From positions 1-64,000 of the forward strand of contig JAEWFC010000010.1 of NCBI GenBank assembly GCA_023389035.1: 64,000 nt of DNA, written 5' to 3'. The DNA comes from Acidobacteriota bacterium. GTDB taxonomy: Bacteria > Acidobacteriota > Blastocatellia > Pyrinomonadales > Pyrinomonadaceae. Shown here one piece after another: positions 51,353-58,856 of this stretch (positions within the stretch are counted from its first letter, which is position 1; each line of letters starts with the position of its first letter). The position numbers and the translations under genes were made by a program. The notes below the pieces were generated by a model, which was given only the letters and a program-made list of their open reading frames with translations, was not told the origin of the DNA and made no database searches.

Positions 51353-52660
51353 ATGAACAGATACATCGAAGAAGCGATACACGAGCTCCGCGTTGCCGGG
51401 GCTCGCTACGCCAAGCCGCTACGCTATTACGACGGCTCGCACGATCTCGCGTTTGCGACCGAGAAATTTGCCACCACATTCGGCTCGCTGTTTCGCGAGT
51501 TTGCGCTAAACCTGTGCCCCGCCGTCTGCGACGCGATCCGCGACAAACTGCGAATCACTTCATTCGCCTGCTCGCGATCAGAAGTTGGTGACGCAACGCG
51601 CACTGGTGACGCGCTTGAGCGTTCCGCCGGAACGGCTGAAGCAGTCACTCGTGCGGTCGAGCAGATCTGGCGACGCAGCCGAATGCAGCTGCGAGCGGCC
51701 GAGGTTCACCGCGAAGCGTTGATCGCTGGTGACGCATACGTGGTGGTCTGGCCCGATGCCGCGGGCGGTGCCGCGATCTACCCGCACCGAGCCGCCGCGT
51801 GCACCGTCACCTACGACGACGAGCGGCCCGGGCAGATCATACGTGCAGCAAAGTTCTGGCGAACGCATGATCGGCTGACGCGCCTGAACCTTTTCTTTCC
51901 CGACCGGATCGAGCGTTACGTCACCGGCCGCGCGAGCGACGCCGCCTTGCCAGAAGCACGCGACCTGATCCCGTTTCGCGACACCGCAAGCGGTGAACAA
52001 AACTCGGAGCTCGCCAACCCGTTCGGCATCGTTCCCGTTTTTCACTTTGCGAACAACGCGGCGACCGGCGCGGCGGGACGGTCGGAACTGCACGCGGCGA
52101 TACCGGTGCAGGACGGCCTGAACAAATCCGTGCTCGATATGCTGGTCGCGATGGAATACTCTGCATATCGCCAGCGTTGGGCGGCGGGCATCGAGGTGAC
52201 AAAGGGAACAGACGGCGAACCGGCCGCACCATTCAAGGCAGGCGTCGATCACCTGTGGATCGCCGAAAGTCCGAATGCAAGGTTCGGCGATTTCGGCACC
52301 GCAAATCTCGATCAGTTCCTAAAGGTAAAGGACAGTTTCCGCATCGACATGGCATCCGTCACCGGCACGCCGATGTACTATCTGCTGCCGCACACACGCG
52401 GATTTCCGTCAGGCGAAGCGATGCAGCGTGCCGAATCACGATTCACCGCGAAGGTGCGCGACCGGCAGTCGGCATTCGGACAAACGTGGTCAGAGGCGAT
52501 GGCATTCGCCGCACGGATCGAAGGTCACGGCGGCGTCACCGTCGAGACACGCTGGGAAGATCCGACCTCGACCACCGAACGCGAACGCCTGGAATCGATC
52601 GTGTTAAGGAAACAGATAGGGCTTTCGACCGAGAAAGCTCTGGCAGAAGCGGGATACTAG
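51353..52660 (+). CDS. Phage portal protein, SPP1 gp6-like
   Basis: 435 aa with the pattern of SPP1-type portals: an N-terminal helical wing, a central stem-like DWV-type segment (IPVQDGLNKSVLDMLVAMEYSAYRQRW), then ASVTGTPMYYLLPHTRGFPSGEAMQRAESRFTAKVRDRQSAFGQTWSEAM, which is characteristic. Portals form the dodecameric vertex through which DNA enters the head. It should work with a terminase, none of which is seen here, and the coat gene lies on the opposite strand 3 kb away. AAGGAG precedes the ATG. Full length. Confidence 0.85.
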   Translation: MNRYIEEAIHELRVAGARYAKPLRYYDGSHDLAFATEKFATTFGSLFREFALNLCPAVCDAIRDKLRITSFACSRSEVGDATRTGDALERSAGTAEAVTRAVEQIWRRSRMQLRAAEVHREALIAGDAYVVVWPDAAGGAAIYPHRAAACTVTYDDERPGQIIRAAKFWRTHDRLTRLNLFFPDRIERYVTGRASDAALPEARDLIPFRDTASGEQNSELANPFGIVPVFHFANNAATGAAGRSELHAAIPVQDGLNKSVLDMLVAMEYSAYRQRWAAGIEVTKGTDGEPAAPFKAGVDHLWIAESPNARFGDFGTANLDQFLKVKDSFRIDMASVTGTPMYYLLPHTRGFPSGEAMQRAESRFTAKVRDRQSAFGQTWSEAMAFAARIEGHGGVTVETRWEDPTSTTERERLESIVLRKQIGLSTEKALAEAGY

Positions 52661-52665
52661 ATGCG

Positions 52666-53388
52666 TCAGCGGGTCAGCCAGGCGGCGACCGACATCCAAG
52701 GCCCGCTGCCCATCACCGTCAAGCGAAATATATGCGAAATGATAAGAAAGCCAGTCGCGTAGGCAAACGCCCGGTTGAGCCGGCCATTAGCACGAGCGTC
52801 GATCACCACCAACGCAAGCAAAACGAGATCGGGGAAACCAAAGAACCACAATGGCCCGAGCTCGGCAAGAGGGCCAACCGGCAGCCGCGCGACAGCGGCC
52901 GGGATAACCGCGAACGCAGTCACCAGCAGAAGGCGTTTATGATTGGCGGCATTTTTTCGGTAATAGATCGCGGCCCCGAAGATCGTTCCAAAAACGAGCA
53001 TGTCGCCGAGCGGGACGATCAGAAACGAAAGCCGGTCGATCCCCGGTGGTGACGATGCTGAGCCATACTTTGCAGCCTGCAGCGAAGTGACAACGCCGAC
53101 GACCACGACCGTCGCAGCAAGTGCGACGCCGAGCCAACCGAGGCGCATGTGCAGAGCGACGCTCTTAGATCGGATCAGAAATATTTGCACCGCGAAGAAC
53201 AGTACCCACAGCGTCATTGTCAGGCCATGGACATGCGTGATCGTTCTAAGAGGCAGCGAGGAAAGGACAGGTTTAAGATAGTAAGTTTGGGCGAACCCCG
53301 CGAACGTCACGACGACAAAAGCGATCGCTGCCCAAAGAAAAAGCCGGCGGTCGTAGCCTCGTCGGTCAAACAGATTGTTTGTGGACAT
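52666..53388 (-). CDS. Membrane protein of unknown function inside the phage island
   Basis: 240 aa from the ATG at 53,388 (MSTNNLFDRRGYDRRLF); the longer start adds 19 non-hydrophobic residues. Six or seven transmembrane helices, with conserved His in THVHGLTMTLWVLFFAVQIFLI and LHMRLGWLG. The pattern resembles a family of unassigned bacterial membrane proteins with heme-like His positions. It is an ordinary chromosomal type protein, so it may be a cargo gene carried by the island or a gene that preceded insertion. Confidence 0.7.
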   Translation of the reverse strand: MSTNNLFDRRGYDRRLFLWAAIAFVVVTFAGFAQTYYLKPVLSSLPLRTITHVHGLTMTLWVLFFAVQIFLIRSKSVALHMRLGWLGVALAATVVVVGVVTSLQAAKYGSASSPPGIDRLSFLIVPLGDMLVFGTIFGAAIYYRKNAANHKRLLLVTAFAVIPAAVARLPVGPLAELGPLWFFGFPDLVLLALVVIDARANGRLNRAFAYATGFLIISHIFRLTVMGSGPWMSVAAWLTR

Positions 53389-53469
53389 TGCTCCTCCGCG
53401 AGAGAAGTTTTCACCCAGCTTGATGGCAAGAAATATTATCCGCAAAAGGCGACCAGGGCAAGCGAAATG

Positions 53470-53919
53470 TCAGATCCCGCGGTCTTTGAAAATTTGGAAA
53501 CGCTCGGCGACCGTCTCGGGATCCATGCCTTCCTCCGACGAGATCTCAAAGGCGGTGCGGTTCGCGATCCAGATCCGCGGGATCAAGGCGACGAGGGCGA
53601 AGAGATCCGCCTCGCGCTCCTTTCGGGTCTTTCGGCCGATGCCGTGAAAGCTGGCGGTCGTACCGCTGTCAGGAGCGTGCATCAGGTAATGTGCGAATTC
53701 ATGAAACATCACGAAAAGCTTTTTACCAGCGGCGAGCCTACTGTCGATCGCGATATAGTGGCCGCCCATCACACAGTAATAAAATCCGCTGACACGCAGC
53801 GGCATTTCCTGCACGGTGACGCGGTGAAGCTTGCAGAGTCGATAGAAATCGGGCTCGGTCAGCGGACGGTCGTTCCAGCCGACATTGAGAGCTATTGCCT
53901 TGTCCAAAAAGAAACGCAT
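53470..53919 (-). CDS. ImmA/IrrE-type metallopeptidase
   Basis: 149 aa from the ATG at 53,919; a TTG at 54,003 gives a longer version. The zinc motif HEFAH in KLFVMFHEFAHYLMHA is that of the ImmA/IrrE family. In ICEBs1-type elements ImmA cleaves the CI-like repressor ImmR and starts induction. A CI-like repressor gene lies 108 nt upstream on the same strand, so the two probably form the island's switch. Cleavage target is inferred. Confidence 0.85.
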   Translation of the reverse strand: MRFFLDKAIALNVGWNDRPLTEPDFYRLCKLHRVTVQEMPLRVSGFYYCVMGGHYIAIDSRLAAGKKLFVMFHEFAHYLMHAPDSGTTASFHGIGRKTRKEREADLFALVALIPRIWIANRTAFEISSEEGMDPETVAERFQIFKDRGI

Positions 53920-54027
53920 TGTGAGAGTGGCAGGGCAGGCACCGCCGTGCACATGCAACATCATATCACCGATGGCACGCACAAGGCGAGCTTTTACCCG
54001 CAAGAGTTCGCCTTTTCGATGATCGAT

Positions 54028-54561
54028 CTACTTCTTGCTACGAAGCGTGCGGTCGAGCACCTTTTTCGCATCGCGAACGGCCTCGACGCGTTCCTCCGGC
54101 GTGTACGTTTCCCAGCCCTGGAAGAAGACGATACCGAAATCAGCAGGCTGCGGACGTCCCTCGTGCCTAAACCATTCGGCCATCACGCGGTCTGGATCGC
54201 CGTACCGGTCAACGGCCGATTCGACATCGAAGGGCGATTCATCGATGGTGCCAAGCGTCTGCGGTTCGCCGGTCATCGTGCTCGCAAGCTTTTGATCGAT
54301 CATACGAGCGATGCGGTCCTCGATCAGGCGCCCGATGTCAGCGGTCGCACCCGAGACGTACATCTCGCCCTGGCCGAGCAGCAGCCAGTTAAGCGATACG
54401 TTCGTTTCATCAGCGATCTTTATCAGCACCTCAGGTGCCGGAAGACGGCCTTGAAAATAGTTTCGGATAGTGGCGTGCGGCACCTCAAGCCGACGTGCGA
54501 TCTCCGCCATCGACTGATAATCGAACGCCCGCTTTAGTCGTTCAGTAAATTCTCGGTTCAT
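54028..54561 (-). CDS. CI-like phage repressor
   Basis: 177 aa. The N-terminal HTH (LKRAFDYQSMAEIARRLEVPHATIRNYFQGRLPAPEVLIKIADETNVSLNWLLLGQGEMY) is the bacteriophage CI-type HTH, with the 'LNWLLLG' tail typical of this group. The C-terminal part lacks an S24 autopeptidase, consistent with cleavage in trans by the neighbouring ImmA-type protease. The operator is probably in the gap upstream (54,562-54,620). Confidence 0.85.
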   Translation of the reverse strand: MNREFTERLKRAFDYQSMAEIARRLEVPHATIRNYFQGRLPAPEVLIKIADETNVSLNWLLLGQGEMYVSGATADIGRLIEDRIARMIDQKLASTMTGEPQTLGTIDESPFDVESAVDRYGDPDRVMAEWFRHEGRPQPADFGIVFFQGWETYTPEERVEAVRDAKKVLDRTLRSKK

Positions 54562-55024
54562 TTTTAGTTAAGCTATACAATGATAATACACACGTTGCAC
54601 GCACGTTCAAATCGGCGATACAAAAACTCGGCTCGGTAGATAGAAATGCATATGATGAGCCGATATCTAAAGGCTTTCCTGTAAAGCTCGCTCAAAACGG
54701 ATCACGGTTCACTATAAGATTTGGTCTTTGAGAATCTACCCGATGTGCTTCGCTTTTAGATGCGTCGAGAGCTGACCGTCAAACGAATTCACAATGCGGT
54801 AGGCGGGTGGTCTTGATGTTGGTCGTATACAAGATCTTTTCACCAGAACCTTAGAAACTACGAGATCTACACCGGTCCTGAAGATCTTCGGCGTGTTTCA
54901 TGAGGTCTTGCTTTAGTAAGCATTCGATCTTGTTCGTACCCGGGGCCTCGCGAATTTCGACGAGAATCGGTTTGATGCTAGAATCCTCTATCTCTTCCGA
55001 TCTTGTCGATCTGAACCCAAGCCT
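54562..55024. other. 463-nt gap with candidate cI operator and a downstream promoter
   Basis: No gene is seen. The cI-proximal end has an AT-rich patch (TATACAATGATAATAC) and ACGT-flanked segments (ACGTTGCACGCACGT at about 54,591-54,605) that could hold the repressor promoter and operator. The rest shows no coding pattern, RNA fold or repeat. A promoter for the next gene lies at its right end (see entry). Confidence 0.35.
54956..54984 (+). promoter_or_regulatory. Promoter candidate for the zinc-ribbon gene
   Basis: TTCGAC (54,956-54,961), a 17-bp spacer and TAGAAT (54,979-54,984) lie 40 nt upstream of the ATG at 55,025. The -10 is 5/6 and the spacing is ideal, but the -35 is weak. Confidence 0.45.
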
Positions 55025-55828
55025 ATGAAATTTTGCCCGACCTGTGAGACACGCTACGACGAAGACATTTTGCGTTTTTGTATGAAGGACGGCACGCCGC
55101 TTGTGGACGAAAGCGAGCCAAAGTTCATTGAAATGCCGAGCGAAAGCATCGAGCCTCCGATGGTCGAGGAGGACGATCCGGGCGAGGTGACGGTCGTTCG
55201 CAAACTAAAGGTTCCGCCTCCCGGAGCTCCGGCTCACCAATACGAGTTCGAGCCGAAAGAAGAGCCGCCGCCACGGATAGTTGTGCCGATGTCGCAACCG
55301 GAACCACTGCCGCGTGCACGCGTTGTTACCGCTCAGCCGCAACCGCAGCAAAAGTCGAATACCGTCCTGGTGGTTTTTCTGACCATGATCGGAACGGTTG
55401 GTTTGCTTGCTTTAGGTGCAGGAGCTCTTTGGCTATTGATGGGCCGCGGTGATAACGCCAATTCCAATTTGAATGCGAACGTTAACACCAACCTGATGAA
55501 CATTAATGCGGACATCAATTCGAATCTGGGGATCAGCAATTCGTTTGATTTCGGCAACACGTCAAACTCCGGGAACCTCAACAGCGGCATAAATACGAAT
55601 ACGAACGCACGCACACCTACGCCAACACCTACGCCAACTCCGCGGCCCAGTGCGACAGCAACACCGGATCAAACGCCGGACGCCGAACCGACCGCAACAC
55701 CTGTCCGAACGCCGACGCCGGTCAGAACACCTGTGCCGACACCGTCGCCCGTGATAATTATTCCGGGCCAGACGCCGCGTCCGACACCGAGATCAACTCC
55801 ACGAACGGCAGCCACACCACTGTCGTGA
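55025..55828 (+). CDS. Zinc-ribbon membrane protein with Asn-rich and Pro/Thr-rich regions
   Basis: 267 aa. Residues 1-25 form a zinc-ribbon (MKFCPTCETRYDEDILRFCMKDGTPL, with Cys4, Cys7 and Cys19 visible). A Pro-rich cytoplasmic linker leads to one transmembrane helix (TVLVVFLTMIGTVGLLALGAGALWLL, ~115-140), then an Asn-repeat segment (NANSNLNANVNTNLMNINADINSNLG) and a Pro/Thr-rich C-terminus with PTPTPTPTPRP and PTPVRTP units outside. This architecture recurs in Acidobacteriota. The exposed repeats may be glycosylated or serve as a wall spacer; that is inference. Terminated by a good hairpin. Confidence 0.75.
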   Translation: MKFCPTCETRYDEDILRFCMKDGTPLVDESEPKFIEMPSESIEPPMVEEDDPGEVTVVRKLKVPPPGAPAHQYEFEPKEEPPPRIVVPMSQPEPLPRARVVTAQPQPQQKSNTVLVVFLTMIGTVGLLALGAGALWLLMGRGDNANSNLNANVNTNLMNINADINSNLGISNSFDFGNTSNSGNLNSGINTNTNARTPTPTPTPTPRPSATATPDQTPDAEPTATPVRTPTPVRTPVPTPSPVIIIPGQTPRPTPRSTPRTAATPLS

Positions 55829-55841
55829 GCGATCTCTGAAG

Positions 55842-55874
55842 GGCCGCCGAATAAAAGGCGGTCTTTTTTCTTTT
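55842..55874 (+). terminator. Intrinsic terminator after the zinc-ribbon gene
   Basis: GGCCGCC/GGCGGTC stem (one G-T wobble) with loop gaataaaa followed by TTTTTTCTTTT, 14 nt after the stop codon. Confidence 0.85.
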
Positions 55875-55946
55875 AAGAACCGAAGAGTAATTTGCCTTGC
55901 AACTGGTTTGCGACTTGTATCGCGGCTTGGCGGACTGTTTGGATGT

Positions 55947-57323
55947 TTATTGCTTCCTGAGAGCGAGAGATGTCTCGACCGCACGCCGCGGGTCGATCAC
56001 GCCCCAGCCCTGCCGATCCACTTCATGATGGGGAAGACGTTCCGCAGTCTGGATCAAGATCCGTTTGATGTCCTGCGGAAGAAGATCGGGATTCGCCTCG
56101 AGCATTTGTGCCGCAAGCGACGAAACTATCGGTGCCGAAAACGATGTGCCGTCCACGAACTTGTAGTGTTTAGTGATCACGTTCTCTTGCCGGAGCTTAA
56201 GCAGAATGATCTGGCGAATGCTGTGAACGGGCCGGTCGAGAGCGGCGTCTAACTCGTCATCGATCCCGCTGTTCGTTCGGATCAGTTCATGCAGTTCGTC
56301 ATCAGAAGCCTTGTCCAGCGTATCGAGCAGCGATGCTTGCTGAGCCGTCGGCGTGTTCGGCAGTATCGGTGCGGGAACCCATATCGAGGGCGCGATAACC
56401 TCAGGTTTCTGCAGGCCGTCGATCGTCGGCCCGTATGACGAACGGTACATCCCGCGTCTGGCGCGATTCACCGAGTTTCCGTCATCAAGCCCTCCGACCG
56501 CGATAGCAGAAGGAGCGCTTGCAGGCGGAACCACGGGATGATTCGGCAGATGCCCGGCGTTCCCGACCGCACAAACGACCGTGATCCCGGCAGCCGTGCA
56601 TCTCTCAACTGCCTGCGAGAGCGGATCATTGAGATAATGCTGTTCCTCGTCGCCGCCGGCAGAGATATTTATCACGCGTATTCGGTACTTTTCACGATTG
56701 GCTAGGATCCATTCGAGCCCGTCAAGAATGTTCTGGTCGGTGATGCGTCCCGTTCGTGCAAGCTTGACCAAAACCACGTCGGCGTCCGGTGCAAGCCCGC
56801 GGTAAAAACCGTTGGAAAGCGAACCGTTTCCCGCAGCTACGACGGATGTCATCATTCCATGCCAGCTCGCCACGTCCGGCTGAAACAATGAGTTCAGGTC
56901 TCCATCCTCATGCAGCATGTTTCGGTAACCCAGGATGCGGTTCTTAGGAGTGGTTAGGTCAACATGCGGATAAAATCCCGAATCTAGAAAAGCGATCGTG
57001 ACGCCGCGTCCGGTAAACCGCTCATCTGCATCAAGACGCAGCGGCGTCGAGAGAACGTGCGAGCCGTCCTTCTGCATTGCGGCGTCAGCTATGATCTGAT
57101 CTTTGCCGCGTTCAAAAAGCCGGAGACAGCGTTCGCATACCGCCTCGACCGAAGCGATATCAGGAGCGTTCGCTGAAATGAGATGCTGCAGTTCGGGATC
57201 AAGCTCCGCAAGCGGAATCAAGCCGATGACCGCCTCGCGCGCACAAACGGGGCAGACATTCTCGCCGGCGGCGATATCGGCGTTCTTGGTGGTTCGCGTC
57301 GCGAAAGAGGTATAAGCTGTCAT
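55947..57323 (-). CDS. Subtilisin-like (S8) serine peptidase with N-terminal zinc ribbon
   Basis: 458 aa from the ATG at 57,323; a longer start at 57,380 is possible but would leave only 12 nt to the divergent gene. The N-terminal zinc-ribbon has CPVC and CERC pairs (C24, C27, C63, C66). Catalytic triad: D114 (FLDSGFYPH), H155 (WHGMMTSVVAAGNG) and S394 (GTSFSAP). No signal peptide or membrane span, so it is predicted to be cytosolic or processed by an unusual route, odd for a subtilase. A region at 290-340 carries Asp/Ser-rich repeats. It is divergent from a patatin-like gene. Confidence 0.85.
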   Translation of the reverse strand: MTAYTSFATRTTKNADIAAGENVCPVCAREAVIGLIPLAELDPELQHLISANAPDIASVEAVCERCLRLFERGKDQIIADAAMQKDGSHVLSTPLRLDADERFTGRGVTIAFLDSGFYPHVDLTTPKNRILGYRNMLHEDGDLNSLFQPDVASWHGMMTSVVAAGNGSLSNGFYRGLAPDADVVLVKLARTGRITDQNILDGLEWILANREKYRIRVINISAGGDEEQHYLNDPLSQAVERCTAAGITVVCAVGNAGHLPNHPVVPPASAPSAIAVGGLDDGNSVNRARRGMYRSSYGPTIDGLQKPEVIAPSIWVPAPILPNTPTAQQASLLDTLDKASDDELHELIRTNSGIDDELDAALDRPVHSIRQIILLKLRQENVITKHYKFVDGTSFSAPIVSSLAAQMLEANPDLLPQDIKRILIQTAERLPHHEVDRQGWGVIDPRRAVETSLALRKQ

Positions 57324-57392
57324 CTGGGCGTTTTCAGTTTTCCACAGCGAACAATTAAAATCAAAGCAGGATCGCACCATCGATCCATCGTT

Positions 57393-58178
57393 ATGACCGG
57401 CAAGATCGGACTAGCACTCTCGGGCGGCGGAGCCCGCGGCTTTGCTCACATCGGCGTGCTGAAAGCATTGATCGAGAATGATATTCCCATCGATATGGTG
57501 GCGGGTACATCCGCCGGTTCGTTCGTGGGGGCCGCATTTGCCGCCGGCATGACCATCGACGAGATCATAGAGATCGGCCGGGGTGTCAGTTGGTTCGGGG
57601 TCGCTGGTTTTTCTTATTCGCCGCGAGGGCTGCTGTCAAATTCTGCGATGGGCGGATTTATCGAGAAACACTTTCCCGTGAACCGCTTCGAAGATCTTTT
57701 GCTTCCCTTTGCCTGTGTCGCCTGCGACCTTGAATCGGGTGATGAAGTGGTCTTACGTGACACAGGAAATATCGCGACAGCGATCAGGGCAAGCTGCGCG
57801 ATACCGGGTGTTTTTGTGCCCGTTACAGATGAGAACGGGCGGCAGCTGGTAGATGGCGGCGTAATAACGCCAATGCCGACGCGGGCTGTAAGAAAGCTGG
57901 GTGCGGACAAGGTAATAGCCGTCGATCTGCTAACCTGCGGAAACGGTTTTGGCGGGGTGCCCTCAACCCTGGTCGGTACGTTCGTACAATCCGCAATGAT
58001 GATGATCAGGACGGCATCGCGGAATCAGCATTATCGAGCAGACGTCGTGATCGAGCCGCAGATCGCACACATTCGTCCCGACGAGATCGGCAAGCGCGAC
58101 GAGCTTATCCAACTTGGTGAAATCGCCGCTCTGGATAAGATCGACGAGATACGATCCATCATCCTTGGATCGGCATGA
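57393..58178 (+). CDS. Patatin-like phospholipase
   Basis: 261 aa from the ATG at 57,393 (MTGKIGLALSGGGARGFAHIGVLKAL). Oxyanion-hole GGGARG is at 11-16, nucleophile Ser40 is in GTSAG and the catalytic Asp154 is in VDGG. Bacterial patatins of this length hydrolyse lipid acyl groups; RssA/NTE-type relatives are inner-membrane associated. Convergent with nothing; it faces a subtilase gene on the other strand with a 69-nt gap. The C-terminus (HIRPDEIGKRDELIQLGEIAALDKI) matches the family tail. Confidence 0.93.
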   Translation: MTGKIGLALSGGGARGFAHIGVLKALIENDIPIDMVAGTSAGSFVGAAFAAGMTIDEIIEIGRGVSWFGVAGFSYSPRGLLSNSAMGGFIEKHFPVNRFEDLLLPFACVACDLESGDEVVLRDTGNIATAIRASCAIPGVFVPVTDENGRQLVDGGVITPMPTRAVRKLGADKVIAVDLLTCGNGFGGVPSTLVGTFVQSAMMMIRTASRNQHYRADVVIEPQIAHIRPDEIGKRDELIQLGEIAALDKIDEIRSIILGSA

Positions 58179-58195
58179 TTTTTCGAAAAAAGGGC

Positions 58196-58224
58196 TTGCC
58201 AAAGTTATTCTCTATCGGCATTAT
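58196..58224 (+). promoter_or_regulatory. Promoter candidate for the RRM gene
   Basis: TTGCCA (58,196-58,201; 5/6), a 17-bp spacer and CATTAT (58,219-58,224) lie about 225 nt upstream of the RRM start, implying a long leader. A TTGCCC-GCTCAG-GGGCAA hairpin at 58,420-58,437 sits just before the AGG of the ribosome-binding site. Confidence 0.5.
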
Positions 58225-58236
58225 TAATCCTGTTAA

Positions 58237-58269
<33 letters not shown>

Positions 58270-58450
58270 GATACGATAGGTTTTGTTCGACGGCGTTTAA
58301 GAGGTTCGAGGGCAAGGTTGGTTGATAGTTGTAGAAGCTGCTCTTGAGCGTGCGAAGACGAAATTGGCGGGCAGACCGTAACCCCAATACTCATTCCGAT
58401 TCGAAGCTTCTCGTGGACATTGCCCGCTCAGGGGCAAAGGAAAAGCATTT

Positions 58451-58801
58451 ATGTCAATGAAACTCTACGTCGGGAATCTCTCATTTCAGACAACCAGCGG
58501 AGAACTGGAAGATCTTTTTGCCGGCGTCGGCACAGTTGAGTCAGCATCAGTCGTTGAGGACCGCGAGACGGGCCGCTCTCGAGGTTTCGGCTTTGTCGAA
58601 ATGGCATCACAGGCCGAAGGCGAAAAAGCAATCGCCGAACTCGATGGAAGCGAGCACAATGGTCGAACGCTGAAGGTCAACGAAGCCAAGCCGCGTGAAA
58701 ATCGTGGATTCGGCGGCGGAGGCGGCGGCAGCCGCGGAGGCGGCGGTGGCTACGGCGGCGGTGGTGGTGGAAACTACGGCGGCGGACGCAACCGGTGGTA
58801 A
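58451..58801 (+). CDS. RRM glycine-rich RNA-binding protein
   Basis: 116 aa. One RNA-recognition motif with RNP2 LYVGNL (residues ~5-10) and RNP1 RGFGFVEM, then a Gly-rich C-terminus (GGGGGGSRGGGGGYG, GGGGNYGGGRN). This is the bacterial Rbp/cold-induced type found in cyanobacteria and Acidobacteriota; it binds single-stranded RNA and often acts at low temperature. The long leader with a hairpin beside the ribosome-binding site suggests control by RNA structure. The alternative start is the ATG at 58,457. Confidence 0.94.
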   Translation: MSMKLYVGNLSFQTTSGELEDLFAGVGTVESASVVEDRETGRSRGFGFVEMASQAEGEKAIAELDGSEHNGRTLKVNEAKPRENRGFGGGGGGSRGGGGGYGGGGGGNYGGGRNRW

Positions 58802-58817
58802 CCGATCCTGTTAGATC

Positions 58818-58854
58818 AAAGAGCCGTTCGATGAATTTCGGACGGCTCTTTTTA
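58818..58854 (+). terminator. Intrinsic terminator after the RRM gene
   Basis: AAAGAGCCGT and ACGGCTCTTT form a 10-bp stem followed by TTTATTT. It is placed 18 nt after the stop codon. Confidence 0.9.
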
Positions 58855-58856
58855 TT

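Larger units (their letters stand above)
50060..51736 (+). repeat. Cluster of TGGTGACGC motifs
   Basis: At least nine exact copies of TGGTGACGC on the plus strand (at about 50,060; 50,092; 50,161; 50,242; 50,647; 51,028; 51,596; 51,614; 51,727), plus GCGGTGACGC at 50,073. They fall in different reading frames (read as GDA or VVT), so the conservation is at DNA level. Counted by eye. Confidence 0.65.
47032..54561. mobile_element. Incomplete phage-derived island
   Basis: Coat, scaffold and a small head-type gene on the minus strand; muralytic enzyme, holin, spanin-like genes and portal on the plus strand; a membrane protein, ImmA-type peptidase and CI-like repressor downstream on the minus strand. 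No terminase, integrase, tail genes or obvious attachment-site repeats are visible. The left edge is the terminator at 46,979 and the right edge is the repressor start. The region may be a degraded prophage, a phage satellite or a domesticated capsid module; the sequence does not decide between them. Confidence 0.75.

Noticed and set aside
53149..54537. A 462-codon plus-strand open frame across the ImmA and CI genes
   Set aside because: It is exactly antisense to two proteins with clear family motifs and has no recognisable domain, ribosome-binding site or hydrophobic pattern of its own.
58700..58800. Glycine-rich end of the RRM gene as a simple repeat or transposon
   Set aside because: It is in frame with the RRM, has Gly-Tyr-Asn codons typical of these proteins and no terminal repeats.
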